Part shown: piece by piece, positions 40,261-55,600 of the stretch
How positions within the stretch are numbered: position 1 is the stretch's first letter
Layout of the letters: the number at the start of each line of letters is the position of its first letter
Assembly (NCBI GenBank): GCA_946803715.1
Contig: CAMPET010000021.1
Coordinates: 32,722 to 96,721, forward strand
Direction of reading: 5' to 3'
Origin: Beroe ovata
Lineage: Eukaryota; Ctenophora; Nuda; Beroida; Beroidae
DNA: 64,000 bases
The notes under the pieces: model-generated
Database searches by the model: none
Seen by the model: the letters and a program-made list of their open reading frames with translations, nothing else
What the model was told of the DNA's origin: nothing
Translations under genes and position numbers: made by a program

Positions 40261-43200
40261 ACTATAGCTCACATCAAGCACTGCAGTGGGATTGCATTAT
40301 GCCAAAGCTTTTCTAGAGATCTCTGAAAGTACAGAGCTATAACAAAGGTACCAAAATTCTATACAGCATCCACCATACTTGTGAGAGTACTGTACCTTGA
40401 ATACAATGTTGAAGGTGTTATGGTGTTACGGCTGCCCACTATAATATGTTAACAAGTAGAGGTTAGGTCACGCCTTGATCCTGCTTTATACTTTTATAGG
40501 CGCACTATTATAGTATTATAGGTGCACATTTATTTTGATCTCAGAATTCTTTGTTCATCAAATACCTAGGTATCAAGTAAATTTGGAACTGCACGAAGCT
40601 ACAGGTTTACAAATAGTTTATAGTGAAGAAAAACTCGGGGTGATGTATTATAGAGTCGTGCCCCGCTATGACAATAATAATATGTAGGTATTGTAGGTAA
40701 TTATACAGTGTACATGCAGCTATCATAGTATCTTAGTATGGCCAATGCCAAACAAATCTGAACTACGGGTGACCCTACTGTTGCATTAGGTACAACATGC
40801 AAGCGAACTTAGCTGAATGAGTAAATGGTTCTCTCCTAACAAAAATATCTAAATAATAAATTTTGACAAAACAATCTCGTCTCCAATTACTGCATGACTT
40901 CCATGTATGTCATCAACACAGAATCCTGAATCCTTTATGTAGATAATCACGTAATTACTAATCAAATTGGACGACAAATTAAGTGAACGACATAATGTGT
41001 AGGCTGGGAGAGTTCAGGGTTGTATGATATTCAATTAGTGAACATTGACATCAAGCGTGTGCTAATTATGCTGGCTCAGATGGTCTTGGAGCTGCGCAGT
41101 GGTGGACAGCAGACAACTTTGTAGTCACGTGAATGTGTTGCCTTTATCTCCGAAATCATCAAAACAATGGGGTCTAGATGAGAAGACTTGGTAGGGTATA
41201 CTTATAGCAATTCAACAATACGCCAGTGTAGGTACTACTACAACACGTACACCAATAGCAAACACAACCACATCAGCTAATTATGCCTGATGTGGAAACG
41301 TCAAAACTTTCCATTTTTATTGGTATGGCTGACAGACCAACAAAAATAGAGAAATAACATCGACACAGAGCTTTATTATATGAGAAAATAATATTATATT
41401 ATGGTTCATAAGTTTTTTCGGTCCCTTAGAATACTGAATCTGACAGGAACACCATAACTCACGTATATAATAATGGACCGTTATATCAGAATAACGTGAC
41501 ATAATGTGACACTGAAGGAAGCACAACTCCGAGTTCCTTACAAAGTTATAATTAAGTATCGACGGAAAAAATGGAACATCCATAATATTCCATTGTCAGC
41601 CAATAGATGGTGAAAGATGGAGCGTCAGATGAGTTAACTTTGTTTGTTATTGTGGCGCTTCCATGTAAACGCAATACTCAAACACGAATGGTAAATTGGA
41701 GGGGAAGTCTTCTCTTCCGTCAGAATTGTTGCATACACTATACAGCTAACATGAAATAGGGCTTTTATCACTAAATTACCAAATCACGAAACGTCCAATG
41801 CCATTTGTCAACAATTAGAATTCGTTGTTGACTGATAATGTATGCACAAGTCACATTATCACACCACTATATGAAATATAGTGCATGAATAGGTGCAATG
41901 AAACTATGGTGCAATGGACTATATTATATGTACTGTGATTTCAATCTCATCATCTCTGCAAGGTAGGTATATTGTGTAAACTTTTTGCTGAACGTGAAGT
42001 CATCATGTAAGCTAGTAGAGCTATCATGCGCTGTTTCTAAAACAACGTTTATACTGCACCTACTATACAAATGAGCAGGTCACATAAGCAGATGAATACA
42101 AAGGAGGATAAGAGCAAAAGTAGTACACTATAGGTGCCCTAGTAAAATGTATCCGCTACACTCTCCCAACCGCCCTGCACCTCACTCTTAGCATAGATCT
42201 ATTCATGCTGTGTTTCATGAATTTATGCTTTTGTATAAGGTGAAAGATGACAAATGCTAGATAAACTTGGGAGACGAGAAGACGTGAATTACCTATAGGT
42301 ATACAGGATGATCAAGATCTTTGAAATACTGACCATCAGTGGGGTGGTGGTTACCGAGTCACCAATCACAATGTTAGCCAAAATAGTCACTCAGCTTATC
42401 AGTGTATTGTCAGTTATATTTAGCATGAATTCGACTACTTGCCTCAACTTGGTGGGTAGCGTTTTCTTAGAAACATCACCCAGGTACTCACTACCCATTG
42501 TTAAATTCATTATAATGCCATTATTTATGCTCACTGCTCAGGTCATCATGAAGAATTTTTCTACCCACAACAAACTCAAAGAATTTCAACCTCTTTATAC
42601 TTGTGCAAAAAGCAAAAAAGAACTGCAAAAATATGACACATCTGGATGAGGAGAAGATTTTAGAGTCACTGCTCGGAAAAAGAGTAAAATCTTGCTATGC
42701 ACCTTTTCTATAGTTTGTCATACTCAGCAGTCACGGACAAGAATTAATTATTTACTGAGGGAAATTATAAAACTTCACTCCATGTAGTAACCTGCATTAC
42801 TGAGTTACTGCATCACTACACGTAAGGTCGGACCGACATAGACCTTACAACCTTGCCATCTAAAGTGCCTAATCGCGCATACCTACAGCTTCATACCTAA
42901 AATATGTCCATTATGCCCTTCCTATTCCATCAAAGTTTCAAAAAATTTATTTATTTGTATGTATAGCTCATGATAAGAGAATTCTAACTTTGTGTGTCAG
43001 TAAAACATTTACTCAGACATGTCGTCAACTCAAATTTGTAGCTGTAGAGAGAGGGAAATTTAGTTCTCAGAGCTACATTTAAAATCTGGATACCTAGATA
43101 CTACTATATAAGTCGGGGTCTAACAGTAACTCGTCTTGAATAAGACAAAATAATTTCACTGTTTCGCATATCAGTAGGGACTGGGTGTATGATCAAAAAG

Positions 43201-43283
43201 CATGCTTCTTACACAAAATCATCTCGTTCATATAGGCAGTAATATAATGAAGTCGAAGACTGAAGTTAAAATCAAATACTTTA

Positions 43284-43690
43284 TCAGAAAAACGCTATCA
43301 AGTCCGGAAAAACAGTTAAGTCAAAACTAAACAGTCTGACTGGTAAGCTGATAATGGAAATTATGGATTCAATGACTTCAATGTAGCTATTCTGAGTTTT
43401 CTTTAACATATTAACTGATTGAAGAAGGACCGGACGATTGCAATAGTCAGAAGGGCATTCCTTGCAATTAAGGTAACTTTGTTTGGTCTCTTCATTAAGA
43501 TAAATGTCTTTAATTTCCTCTTCGAGATCAGAACACGTAAAAGAGGTGTCTTTATCTATTGTTGGCATGCATCCAGCGGTGAAGTTTACAGAAAAGTCCA
43601 TATCATTTTCTTTCTTTTCAAACTTGCTGTTGATTTTGAAGCAGCTCTGCGTGTCTTCATGACAGAGAACATCTCTCATAGCATCCTGAA
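43284..43690 (-). other. Ly6/three-finger-like C-terminal exon
   Basis: The exon reads 'DVLCHEDTQSCFKINSKFEK', 'FSVNFTAGCMPTID', 'TSFTCSDLEEEIKDIY' and ends the Cys pattern with 'NCKECPSDYCNRP'. A terminal C-x-x-C...D-x-C-N is the Ly6/uPAR hallmark. A moderately hydrophobic tail follows before the stop at 43284, so GPI attachment is possible but not clear, and a splice inside this exon is possible. Confidence 0.5.
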
Positions 43691-46600
43691 AAAGATAATT
43701 GATAGGTAAAGTCGCAATAACATTGGCAGTGTCAATTTAGCGCGCAATTTTATTCGACCCTTCGTCAATGCTTGTGCGAAATTTCATCGAATCACCTGAT
43801 GAAAGCATTCAAATCTAGTTGCACCAGTGCACTCAGAGCAATGGAGTCTAGGCTTGCATTTGATGGCAATGGCCCCACCAGTTTCACAGGAAGCCGTTCC
43901 CCACGGTTTAGTGATATCACACTCCTCTAACTTTCTTTGTTCCTCAGTGCAGGCAAAACTGTCCTAAATCAAAGTTTTGTTTGGCATGTTTAGAAGTCTT
44001 CAAAATATATACCAATACCTATTAATAAATCACATTGGTTTCTGCTAAATGGTACCTATAGAAACTATGATTGTCGGGGGTCAGTAGTAAGGGGGTGAAT
44101 TGTCCCACAGTCATGAGAAGGTACTTACCTGCCAATAGTAATCCGATGAGAGCCGTCTGGGCATGAAACTTTCAACATCAGTGACAATTTCTCCATATCC
44201 TAGATTCATAGATAAACATGCTGCTGTGACATCATTTTCTGTGAAAGTTCCACAAATACCTCTCCACTCTCCATTGAAGTTCACTTCCAGGAGACCCTCT
44301 AAGTCAGATCCATGATCAGTGTTATAGCTCATCAGTCGAACACCTAGTATATGTTTCATTTTATATCTATTTTCAGTGAATTGAATATTAATTATAATCA
44401 AGAAATAACAAACCATCAGCATATATAATAATATGGTTGATTAATTTACCAGTAAGCCCCTGCTCGAAGCAAGTGAACGAGGCAAATTTACGACATGATG
44501 AACCCTCTGCTGGAGTCAGCCATCCAGATTTTTCACACTCGTAAATTGAATCCATGTCGCTTGAGTCGAATCCTTTCCCAATAGGGTTCAAAGGGCATTC
44601 AATCCCATCCTTTAACCAGAAATTATTATCCAATTCGAAATCTTCTGATTTTGCCACTGCCCGTGCAGTAAGTCCACCAAAGGATCCTAAACCTAGAAAA
44701 AAGGAGTGAAATTCCATCATGAACTCATTTATTACAGCATGAAATACTGGTACTTACCTAGTCAACAGATACCTTGTATTATTATGATAGCTCCATACAA
44801 TTGCATGAATGGCGTAAGTAATGACTAATGATTATTACAGGCGCTTTCATGCTTATTGTTTATGGCGCGCCAGTGACGCCCTCTTGACGGCTTGTTGACG
44901 ACATAGTGGCGCCGCAGTGGTGTTCCAGTGGTTTCGCTGTTCTGAAGAATGACCTAAAAGTAAATTACTTGCACCAACCAGTTTCCTTGCATACAACTGC
45001 TAAGTCTGTTGCATCCCAAGAGCTGCTTTCCCCACATATCCCACCAACCACTCCAAGCCAAGTGAGAGACAGATAATATGCATTTGGAATGGTTGGGTGA
45101 GGAATTGCTTTCACTTCACGACCTGAAGAGCCAAAAGGACTTCTATGATAGTCGTAGTTGTATCTAGTTTTGATCACATTCATGATGTTTAGAGAGAAGG
45201 TATATGATACTTAGATTATCTCTAAACTTACCCATTTCACACAAGTTAACTTTTCTCACATTTAAGAAACTACTACCCAGTGCTGATATGACAACTTGAT
45301 TAAACAAATACCCCTGAAACAGACCGCAAGATTGAAATTACATGTTTTCTATGAGAGACAGACAAGGTATTGCAATGAAGCTTTATTTTAATCATGATTG
45401 ATTCGTCATAAACCTTATTGACGTTTCCAAGGAAATGATTGATGGACAAAACTGGCGAAGCATCCGGAGTTACTAAGTCGAAAAACATCTCGTACATTTT
45501 CTGTTCAATCAAAATCTTAAGATCTCTTTTATCAGGCTGCAAACCGGATCTTCCAAAATTGAGCTCACTTGGGTCTATCAAATTGATTCTTTTTGTCGCT
45601 CCAGGCAAACAAACTTCTTCCCTGTTATGAATATTTGGGAATGAGCAAATAGGTACCTACCTAACGCATAAACAGTAGATAATGAGTTAGTATAGAATAC
45701 TGCTTTGATGAATCAAAGGTAGCATTATTTACATACATCTCTTCTGTAATGTTGAGTTGCTTGGTGGTGAATCTCCATTCATCCTTCTGGATAGATATAG
45801 AGAAGATTTCACAAAAACTTCCATCAATCATAGCTCTGGTCAACGAAAATAATGCTGGTCCAGTGTCTTCATCGACGTTGTTGAGGGAAAAAGAAAAAAT
45901 GATCATGTCGCCGACCTGGAAAGGGTTTTTGTAAAGGATTGTAGAGCAAGCAATATCGCAGTATTAGATTGCAGCTATTATATTTATAAACCAGAAGGTA
46001 GGCACCTGCACATTCAGGCTGTTTTCAATTGATCTCGAGATAAAACCTCCATTATTGCCCGCCAATTCAAGGAGCATGACACTCTTACAGTCATCACCTG
46101 CAATGATTAATGTACATTCAATGTTATGTTAAGTTACTGTTATGGAAAATAGGAGAAAGGTAAACTTGCTAGCTTCTTTTGCTCGCAGCTATGGGAACAT
46201 ACATTGTGAACCATCTAGCTAGAGTACAACATTAACAATTGGTATCAATATCATGATTACTTTGAGGATCGATTTTAGATGCATCAGGTGAGGTGACAAC
46301 CAACTCTTCACCGTAAATGGAGTACACGACTTCACCGAGGAAAGAAGATGAACGTAAGACAGGATATCTTTCTGTGGCAGACACCGGGATAATCAGCTTG
46401 CTTGTAAATGTTTTCCTAAAGTTATTATCTGTTTAATTCAAAGCCACCATTTTCCAAAACAGGTGGGTGTGGTTCATGTACCTAAACCTAATTGGTAGGG
46501 TCATAAATCATAATATAAACAAAGTTTGGTAGTACTGTGGTCTAGATAGCTAAGTACCCATAAGGAAGAGCATTCTTAGCATCAAAATCTTCATTTTTGG

Positions 46601-49600
46601 TGTAACTATACTGAGACTCAATGATTAGTTCTGGAAATTCATCTAGATCAAGTTTTCTTCTCGAAAAACTTCCGCTATAGTACCAATACGCTTTCATTTC
46701 TGAGGGAATGGATTTATTAGGGTCGTTTCAAACAGGTTATACCTAGCTGTCATGAAACGATATCAAAATACTTTCTTGCTCCAAATGGTTGGGCAATACC
46801 CACCAAGTAGATCATAGGGATAGTAATCTGTAACCAGTGTTATTACATAGTTATCCATTTCATCCTGGTAGATTAGAGATTCTTGCCTATCGACGACATC
46901 TATGGTAATCATTTTGGTTAATTGAAACTTGAAAAAGACAACAAGATTATTATGAAGCGTCATAATATCAAGGTAGGTATATTATCGACTTATTTCAGAT
47001 TTCTCTGCCAAATAAAAGCAAGCCTCCTTCAACTTTTCCAAGGTCCACTAAGACTCACGGTGCTATACTCACGTAAAAGATAGAGCATCAATTGTCTTTG
47101 GCTTTGTTTGTCTGAAGTAACATTGACCCCCCTCGATTCAATTTGACAAACAGCACCATTTAACAAAGTTCTAGATGAGGCACTTGAGATGGTCAGTTTA
47201 CCATCCATGTGACTGGTTTTGGGTCCATCATCAATGAAGCTGAATTTTTTTGTATAATCAGGTCTGGTAAAGTACCATGCAAATTATAATGGACTATGGA
47301 CTGTTATATACTGATCAAACATTATGTAGCAATATAGCTATATAGGTAATAGGTAAACCTACTACCTTGATGATACTTGGTAGCTGTCTCCTCTTTCAGA
47401 AATTACAACTGGAGGCCCTTCCTCACCACTTGTAACATCATATGATAAAATCCACGTTATAGGTCTCTCATCAGGTGAGAGGACAATGCATTCCAGCTGC
47501 AATAAGTTCTTGTGATGATGATAGGTAATTGCTCTGTTAAGGTAGTAGGAAGGTACTTATCCTAAAGAATAAATTCACATTTATCGATTTCGTACCTCAA
47601 TTGCAGAGCCCTCAACAACAAAAGCTATTTGATCCTGGACTTCCTTGTAGAGAATTTTGGCTTTTTGCACAACAACCTCAGCAGTTCTCGTCCAAATAAG
47701 GAACTTTTGCTCAGTCTCTTCAATTGAAATCTCGATTGATGCATAATATTGCACATTCTCATAAAAGTCTGTTACAGGATCTGTGATGAGTGTTGATGTC
47801 CCTTTTTTGGACTCAACAAAGCTATCATCAATGATATATTCCATAGTCCAGTATTCATACCATTTGAAATTGATAGTGTAATCAGGTTCATGATCCACCT
47901 CAACAGTCAAGGTAAGAGGAAAATCATAAGGAGCAAATAAATTGATTTCGAGATCTTTATTTATAGCGCAAGTTTGTAGTTCTGTGGAGCCTGTTGAGTT
48001 GACTCTATCACCATCCTGCCAGAATACTCGATATGTGTAATCACCGACAATGTCCTCTTTATTCATTGTCTGGGGGTCAAACCAAAAGTAAAGCCGTGCA
48101 TCGAAAGTAGTTTCTGAAGCTTCTCCTATAGTCCAACTTGGATCAGTGACTGGAACACCATTACGGAACCACTGTATGTCAGATGGCTTAGTAGTTGCAG
48201 TTATCAGTCCTGGTATGAACGCTGTCTCTCGTTCAACTGCCAAAATTTTGATATGGACAAGAGAAGCAGATCTGAGTAATGGACTCTGTACAAGTGAACG
48301 AAGCTCACCAGATCCTATGACCACTTTTGCAAAATAGGTCTTAGAGAGGTCCATCAGTCCTTCAAAATAACTCATGTAAATTTCATTTTTATATCTATTA
48401 AAGCTTTCCTCATTTTCTAATCCAGTCTCGTCAACCCACACAACATTCAGAGTAGTTTCATCATTAGGAACATTTATTGATACAAAGAGCGTCGTAGTCA
48501 TCCCAACAATTCCATCAAACCAATTAGGCTGAGAGCTGAAAGAAATTGTGAATATTGTTGCACTATTGATGCTTTTTAGCACCAAACCATCAGAGTATTC
48601 AGCTTGACACTCGTAGTTAGCATTATTGTCTTGCTCAGCTTCTCCAACAAAATTAAGAGTCTTCATCTTCTCTGTAGCATCGAAAGATGATTCTTGAACA
48701 GGCCATATAAGACTACTCTGCACAACGTCGTTTATTATAAGCTGTCCAAATCTTGGCCCAGGATGGACACCATATCCATGGCAGATAACTGTGGTAGCTG
48801 TACCTTCTAGAGCAAGTATTGAATCGGATTCCAGTGTCAGATAAGATTGGTAAACCTTTGTTGAGAACTTGACAACACCAGGAAACATGATATCAGTATA
48901 ATTGAGGCTCCATGTGTAGTTTGTAAGTCTTACATAGGGAAAACTCCATGGTATGGCATATGCAATAGTAAGAGTTTTCAGAGCTGAGCTAGGAAATAAA
49001 CTCTGATATTGTTGATTGACTTCTGTACTATTTGACTCCTCAATAAGTGACACCTTTGGATCATCTGATTCTCCAAAGTACATGGCTGTAGCTGACATTT
49101 CAAAGAATTTTCCGCTTAAAGCAATTGATTCTACTTCTTCTGTAGGCGGATTAATGAATGTTGCCAGAAGTATATTCAAGGGTTCGGAATTTGTTTGATA
49201 ATAAACGTCTTGGATCAGTTTGTCGGTGAAGCATAGGAAATAACCCACATCATCATCTGAAGATGCAGAAACTGTTGCCATGTGACTGATAGTGGTGATT
49301 CCGCTAGATGACTTTTTCTGGAAAGTTGTTTCCACAACAGGTAACCTGTTCAGAATCCAAAATCGCGCCAAATTGCCATTTTCAACGTTACAGTTATTCC
49401 AAGATTTTGATCCAGATTCTAGAGCAATGTACTTCACAGGAACAGAGTTAACTTCAATTCCAATGGACTTTGTACTTATGAATGTCAATCTCACATCTAA
49501 TAATTCTGCTCCGAACTCATACATAACTGTATTTATATGTACATCATCATTAACTCGAATGTAATCTTTTGACAACTCTATTTTGAGGGTTGGGGTAGAA

Positions 49601-52600
49601 TCTTGATGGAACATGATGATGACACCATTTTCAACATTAACCTCAGTCAGTTGCAACGATATAGATGACCCTGCTTTGAGTTTGGTGGTGAAGCTGACGG
49701 TATTTGATCCTTCAAACTTTTCTACGACTTCAGAGCCCCAAATCGGTGTGTTTAATCCATGCAACATTTTCAAATTCCTCCCTAACTCCCCATCGGTAGT
49801 TGACACTTCACAAGTCAGTGTTAATCTTGCATCTACCGCAGCATAGCCGGTTTCTCCCTCTTGAGTTGCAGTTATTTCAAGGAGCTTAACATTGAACTCT
49901 AGAGGACGCAATTCAATAGGTCCTGATGAGTCTCTGTATGAACCAGTGCAATGTATAGAGTTTCTGAACTGAGACTGCAGGATATCATTCCCAGAGTTCA
50001 TGATATTAGCTCTTCCTTTCACTGTTGGGTTGCTAGATCGCAAGGATGGAAAGTCACTGCTATCAAACTGCCATTTAACAACTGGTATATCACTAGGAGA
50101 GTCTCCTAACAAAGCTGCACCACAACTGAATAACTGTTCTTTGTTCCTCATAACAATATCCGCTGGATAGAAGTTCCAATAACCTACTCGTAGTTGAGCA
50201 ACTTCAGTCAGCAACAACTGCTGATTGCTGTCAAGAGTACACTGATAATGTCCAATGGACTCAGATTTGATTCCAATAGATTCTATCGCCAGTTTTATCC
50301 CATTTTCCTTTATTTCTGTTGAGAGATCTGGGGTCAAACAGAAACAGAACCTCCTAACATCATTCTGAAAATGTAATTAACTATGATAGTAACAATTCTG
50401 ATGATCCTAGATCACTGACATCATTGACTAAAAACAGATAGATAACTTTATGTGGTTCGAATCTACTCACAGGAGAAACTTCTTCACACCTACTCCCAGT
50501 TTGTTCAAAATTTACAGAGAAGAATTGTTCTCTGTCGTTTATGAAAGGAGCGTAAGGTTGTGAACCCTGTTCAATGTTGAGCGCCATAAAATCAAATTGC
50601 AATATTCGGAAATGCATGAATACTAAACGTAGAGGCAAATTCTAAAACCAGAAGAAAGAATATTCCAAAGAACCTACCGTATCTTTAATGCTGAAGCCGG
50701 ATTCTGTCGAAAGATAATCGGTTAGCTTGGATCTCGAAATTACAAACCCTGCTGTAGCACTGTTATCCAAGGTGATCAAGTCATTGATACAGGATGCCCC
50801 AATGCTGGTACAAGTATCAGAACAGCTAGACCTGCTTTCACTGATCATGAAACCATCTTGGGCTGACTCATCTGGAATAAGAGTTTTTTGTAGGCCTAGT
50901 ATGTTGCAGCGAAACAAGCACTGTCTAAACAGCCATACGAGAATTGAACTGGGATTATTGGCACCTTACTCTGATTGAAGTTAATGGTATGTGAATCAAC
51001 AAACCATTTTTATGAAGGGCGAGATGGTCATAAATTTCACTTAAGAGGTTACTGTCTGTAAGCTCACTGCTGATTTCACATGATATCTCTATGCTCTCTC
51101 CTTCAATTGCAATGTGATTTAATCTTCCTCCATTGACCACTACATCTGTAAAATAAAACATGCTTTTAATCTAACAATGATGAACAAAACCTCCAATTAA
51201 ATAGTTTTCACTTGTCGTTAAGTTCTTTGGTCAAACAACAAGATTTTACCTATCATGTAAATTGCTGTGTGGACAAAAATGGTTGTAACCCCATAAGAGA
51301 ATTCAAGTTCAGCCGAACATCTGAGCCAATGTTCACGTATCTGATCAACAACACTTATGCCTGAATGGAACCTATGTTCATTATTTGTTGCGGCAGAAAT
51401 GATTGAAATACAGAAAAATACGCCGAATGTAAATTGTACAAAGAAGTAGACTTACCATTGATGGCAAAGTTCAGTTCAATTTCATTGGGATTGGAAGTTT
51501 CTTTCATCTCGGTAACAATATTTCCAGTAGCTGCTAAATCGGGATACAGCGAAACAGTGACTTGATCATCCATGAAAATCCCCTGAGGAACTTCATTATA
51601 AGATAATAAAATATCAATACCAAAATTACTCATGATGCCATTTGCAGTCAGAAATCTTGTGAAAAGGTGGGAATGGGGTTCAGCAAATACCGTAACACTG
51701 GCTTCTGCATCTCCTATGATAGAGGCAGTTACTCCAAGGGAATGAGACATTATGAAGGATGCCGCAAACGAGTGTCCCTTACTCCAGTAGAATGCACCCA
51801 GTACATATGACTCTGAATGACCAGTTATAGAGAACCAAACAGTATTCGACTATTCGAATCAAGGGTTTCACTGTTATTGATGAAAGGAGACATGATTACC
51901 ACTAAACTAACCTGCTCCATAGACTTCAACCTCTGCAAGCTGCAAGGCTTTGGTATGCCCTCCCACAACTTTGATCTCTTGTCCTGATTATAACCAACTA
52001 TCAAGTCTAATATCCTCGGATTTTGTCAGTGTGTTAATAATAAACTATTAATAAAACATTGTGTTATCCTGTAACGTGATTAATAACTTGCTCACCGTAC
52101 AATCTTGCATAGATTGTGTAGAGTCTTAAAGAGGTATCCTCAACAGAGATAACACCAAGAAGTTCATCATCCAGTAAAACTTGTGCGTTGTTTACCCTCA
52201 TTTGGCAACAATCACTTCTAACGAAGATGCTGATGTAATCCACATAAGACTCGCTGTCAAGGGTAACTTTCCACCAACCATCGTCTGATGTCAATGATGT
52301 GATAGATTGGCCGAATCTAAAAGAGCAGTGTTACAGTAGTCTGTTGCTAATCAGTGATTGACATAGCTATTGGAAATATTCACGGACTATAAGCTTCATT
52401 CACTTATCAGACCTCATATTTCTTATTGTAGTATTATCGGAGAAAATCCCTCTCAGCAATGCACTATAAATTTGCAGCTGGCTGTACTTAAGTACCAAAT
52501 GTATACTTTAGACTCACAGAAGATTTCCATCTTTGAATCCATCTACAGCTAATGATGCATCTACACCAAGTGCAGAGTCGACTTCTGTAGCTCGGTTTAG

Positions 52601-55600
52601 AGCAAGATTCTTGAAAAAGCCTTGGAGAGAGGTTGATAGAATAAGATAAATGATTAAATGAGCTCACATCACACTTGATTGGGTGCCTCATAATTTGGAC
52701 TCATTCTATGGAACTCACTTAGAACTTCTACTTCTATAAAAGTTTGAGCGACTTCTTTGATCGAAACTCTGCATGAGTACTTTGTTATTGGATCATCTCC
52801 AATCTCAGATAAAACAGTGAAGGTGCTAGATGCGACGCCTTCATTGTAGCTCATGCTGTTTGTGTATCTGATATTATCAGCAACAAGAAGCTCTTGATAA
52901 CTTTCTCCTGATTTATACTCCATGAGCTTCACCCTAGGATGTGGTTAGTTCAGTACTCGTTGATATTATCCAACCAGTAAGGCTTATGAACACAGATCTC
53001 ACAAGTCACTCACCAATCAATTTGAAGGTCAAATCCATCATCTTCTACTTCGCATTGCATTGTGAACGTTGAACCAACAAACGTAAAAACGGGACTTTGA
53101 CTGACAATTTCAAGCACTGAAATAATTATGTTTTCTTGACACTAATTATTTGCTCCTGTTATTTTCATTAACTATAAGTATGATGACAAAGTGCTCTAAA
53201 AAGATCCAGTTATTCAAATTGATATTCCATGAAGTATTCTGTCATCAATCATTCATTTCACTTACTCTTGAAGGTGATGTCTGTCTGTACAGTTCGTGTG
53301 AGCCCCAAGCTATAATCATGGATGCATTGAAACATTCCATCTACTGCATTTTCAGGAGCGATTTGGACTTTTGCTGTCAGGGATTAGACCGTGATAGGTA
53401 TAATTGCCTAATGCCTACCTATAGGTGTCATCAGGCCAATTTATAGTCAAAGGAATCTTGTTAACTAAGATGGACAATGGACGATGGACAACCGTTAATT
53501 ACAAGGTTTTATAATAACCTAGTATTGTAACCTGGTATTTGTTGAAACTGGAACTTTTCTCCATCAGGGACCACAGTGAGAATCTGTGACTGCTCTGCGA
53601 TTTTTATGCCATCATTTTGCCGTTGCCAGATTTTACTACTTGCAGTATGTCGAATTCCACCAATGTTGTTTGCAAAATATCCTGGACAATTATTTGAAAG
53701 AGCCAGCATCCCACTTGTTTTCGGTCCAGTGTCTTTGTAATGCTGATTTGAGGCATATTCAAGTCAGTCACATGATATTTCGTTTCTCATTCCAAAATAG
53801 ACCTCTGCTATTGAGGCCATTGTAAAGTTGATAGAACTCACCGACACGCAATAGCCAGATGAGACGTGCTGCAACCGGTTTGAAGGTTCATACCAAAATT
53901 GTGAATCTTCTGAGAAATCACAGTCTTCCGACATTTGTAACTCTGTTTCTGCTTCGACACCAGCAGGGAGCTTTACACAATTTGAGCCGTCAAAAGACTG
54001 AATTTGAACAAATGCTGAGAAAGCAATGATGATAGCCGATAGGTAATTAATGCAAGTTACCATACAAGGCAAGTGGCTACACCTTACTGGGTTTGTACCA
54101 TGAAATTATATCGAGCATATGATTTGATTCATTGAAAAACAAAGATTCTCACCTCCGATGGCGGCCCTGTAGTTATCAGATGCAGTATCTGTAATAGCAA
54201 ACTCGATGCTATGTATTGCTGTTGCAAGAAGTGACTTGCATGCAGCTGGGTATTCATATCGCAGAACATCTATGCCATTACAACGAATGAAGAGTAAATC
54301 ATGTGGTAACTTGATGATTGTCCAGACTTTATTCCTCTCAGGAGGAGGGTTTATGTCAAAATCAAGCCACACGTTTTCTGCAGAACATGCCCCCAAGTTA
54401 AACTGCAATGCGGCTCCGAACTTGACAGAAAAACTTGATACCAGCTGTCCATTCTCATCATCTAGATGGATTTCAATCCGTTCATCACTCTCTAACATTG
54501 AGTCAGTCATGATCTCAAATGAATTCAGGTCCAAAAGATGCCGGATATCAGACTGTTTTGTTATCTCGTTCCAATCACCAGCAGCTATAGTTAGGGGCAC
54601 AGTCACTTACTTTACACGTCTTTCAGTGTTTATTGAACACTGATTTTGCCTTCAAGCAATATATGTATAAATCAAACCTGATTCATAGACTTCATTGTAG
54701 ATTTCGTCTGATTGTGGGTCAATTATGCGGGTTCTTGTTGGAAATTCAAGACCATTCACTGTCGCACATTCCAGAACATAACTTCGATGAAACCCGTTAG
54801 ATGCAACAAGAAACTTTGTTTCTGGAAACATTGTCATCAAAAAGTTATGAAAAGTTTCTGAGATTGTCAATCGATGCCTAATTTTTTTGTCAAGGAGACA
54901 TGTATCTTACCTCCGTATATTGATTCCTCATCACCAAATATTTGAACTTCTGCAACATATCCAAGAGTGGTCGCAGCATCATTGACTATTTGAACATACT
55001 CCCCTGTTTCAGCGCAGTTTATTTCATATTCATCACTTATTGTATCGATGGTCCTTGAAATCAACAATATAATGAAGATTTTGAACATTGGGGAACAATT
55101 GTTATTGAGGAATTAACAAACTCATGCGAGTACCCAAGCCTAAAAGCTTACTTTAGAATTTACCAAAAAAACTTACCTAAACCTAAAAACTAAGGGAATT
55201 ATGCGAGTAGGTACCTACCTATTTATGATTGGACATGAATTATCCCGAAGCCATTATTGAATTTGTCCCCGGGATTTTCCAACAAACCTGCATAGCTTTA
55301 TTTCTTCTCCATGTACAACATTAACACTGTATCCCAAAAGGGAATTCTCCAATGAAGAGTGGATGACGATATGGGAGATTGAAGCATAGAACTGCAACTC
55401 AAGCATCATACTTTTCCCGCTTCCGTGTGTTTCGTAATCTCCATCAAACATCTTTTTTGGAAGTTCAAGATCACTATCCCCAGCAATGTACGCGGACGTG
55501 ACTGGATTAGCTGCAATGATTATTGTTCAAGTTGTTGTAGCTATCGAATCTTTGTTCATTATTATGATGTATATTATTATGATGCCAAACTTCTCATTAC

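Larger units (their letters stand above)
37380..43283. other. 5.9-kb gene-poor interval with inverted repeats
   Basis: No supported coding exon on either strand. Open frames such as the one at 42308-42649 (+, 113 codons, hydrophobic) have no recognisable domain or partner exon. The interval holds the palindrome at 38350-38401, the inverted repeat at about 40150-40260 and repeated TAGGTACC-like words (for example near 38752, 38812, 39956, 40155 and 40565). Confidence 0.5.

Noticed and set aside
42308-42649. Plus-strand 113-codon hydrophobic open frame
   Set aside because: No domain, no partner exons, no clear start context. Hydrophobic residues in AT-rich DNA are expected by chance.
54206-54643. 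Plus-strand 145-codon open frame
   Set aside because: It lies opposite a well-supported minus-strand exon and its peptide looks like a shadow, with scattered Ser and Cys.
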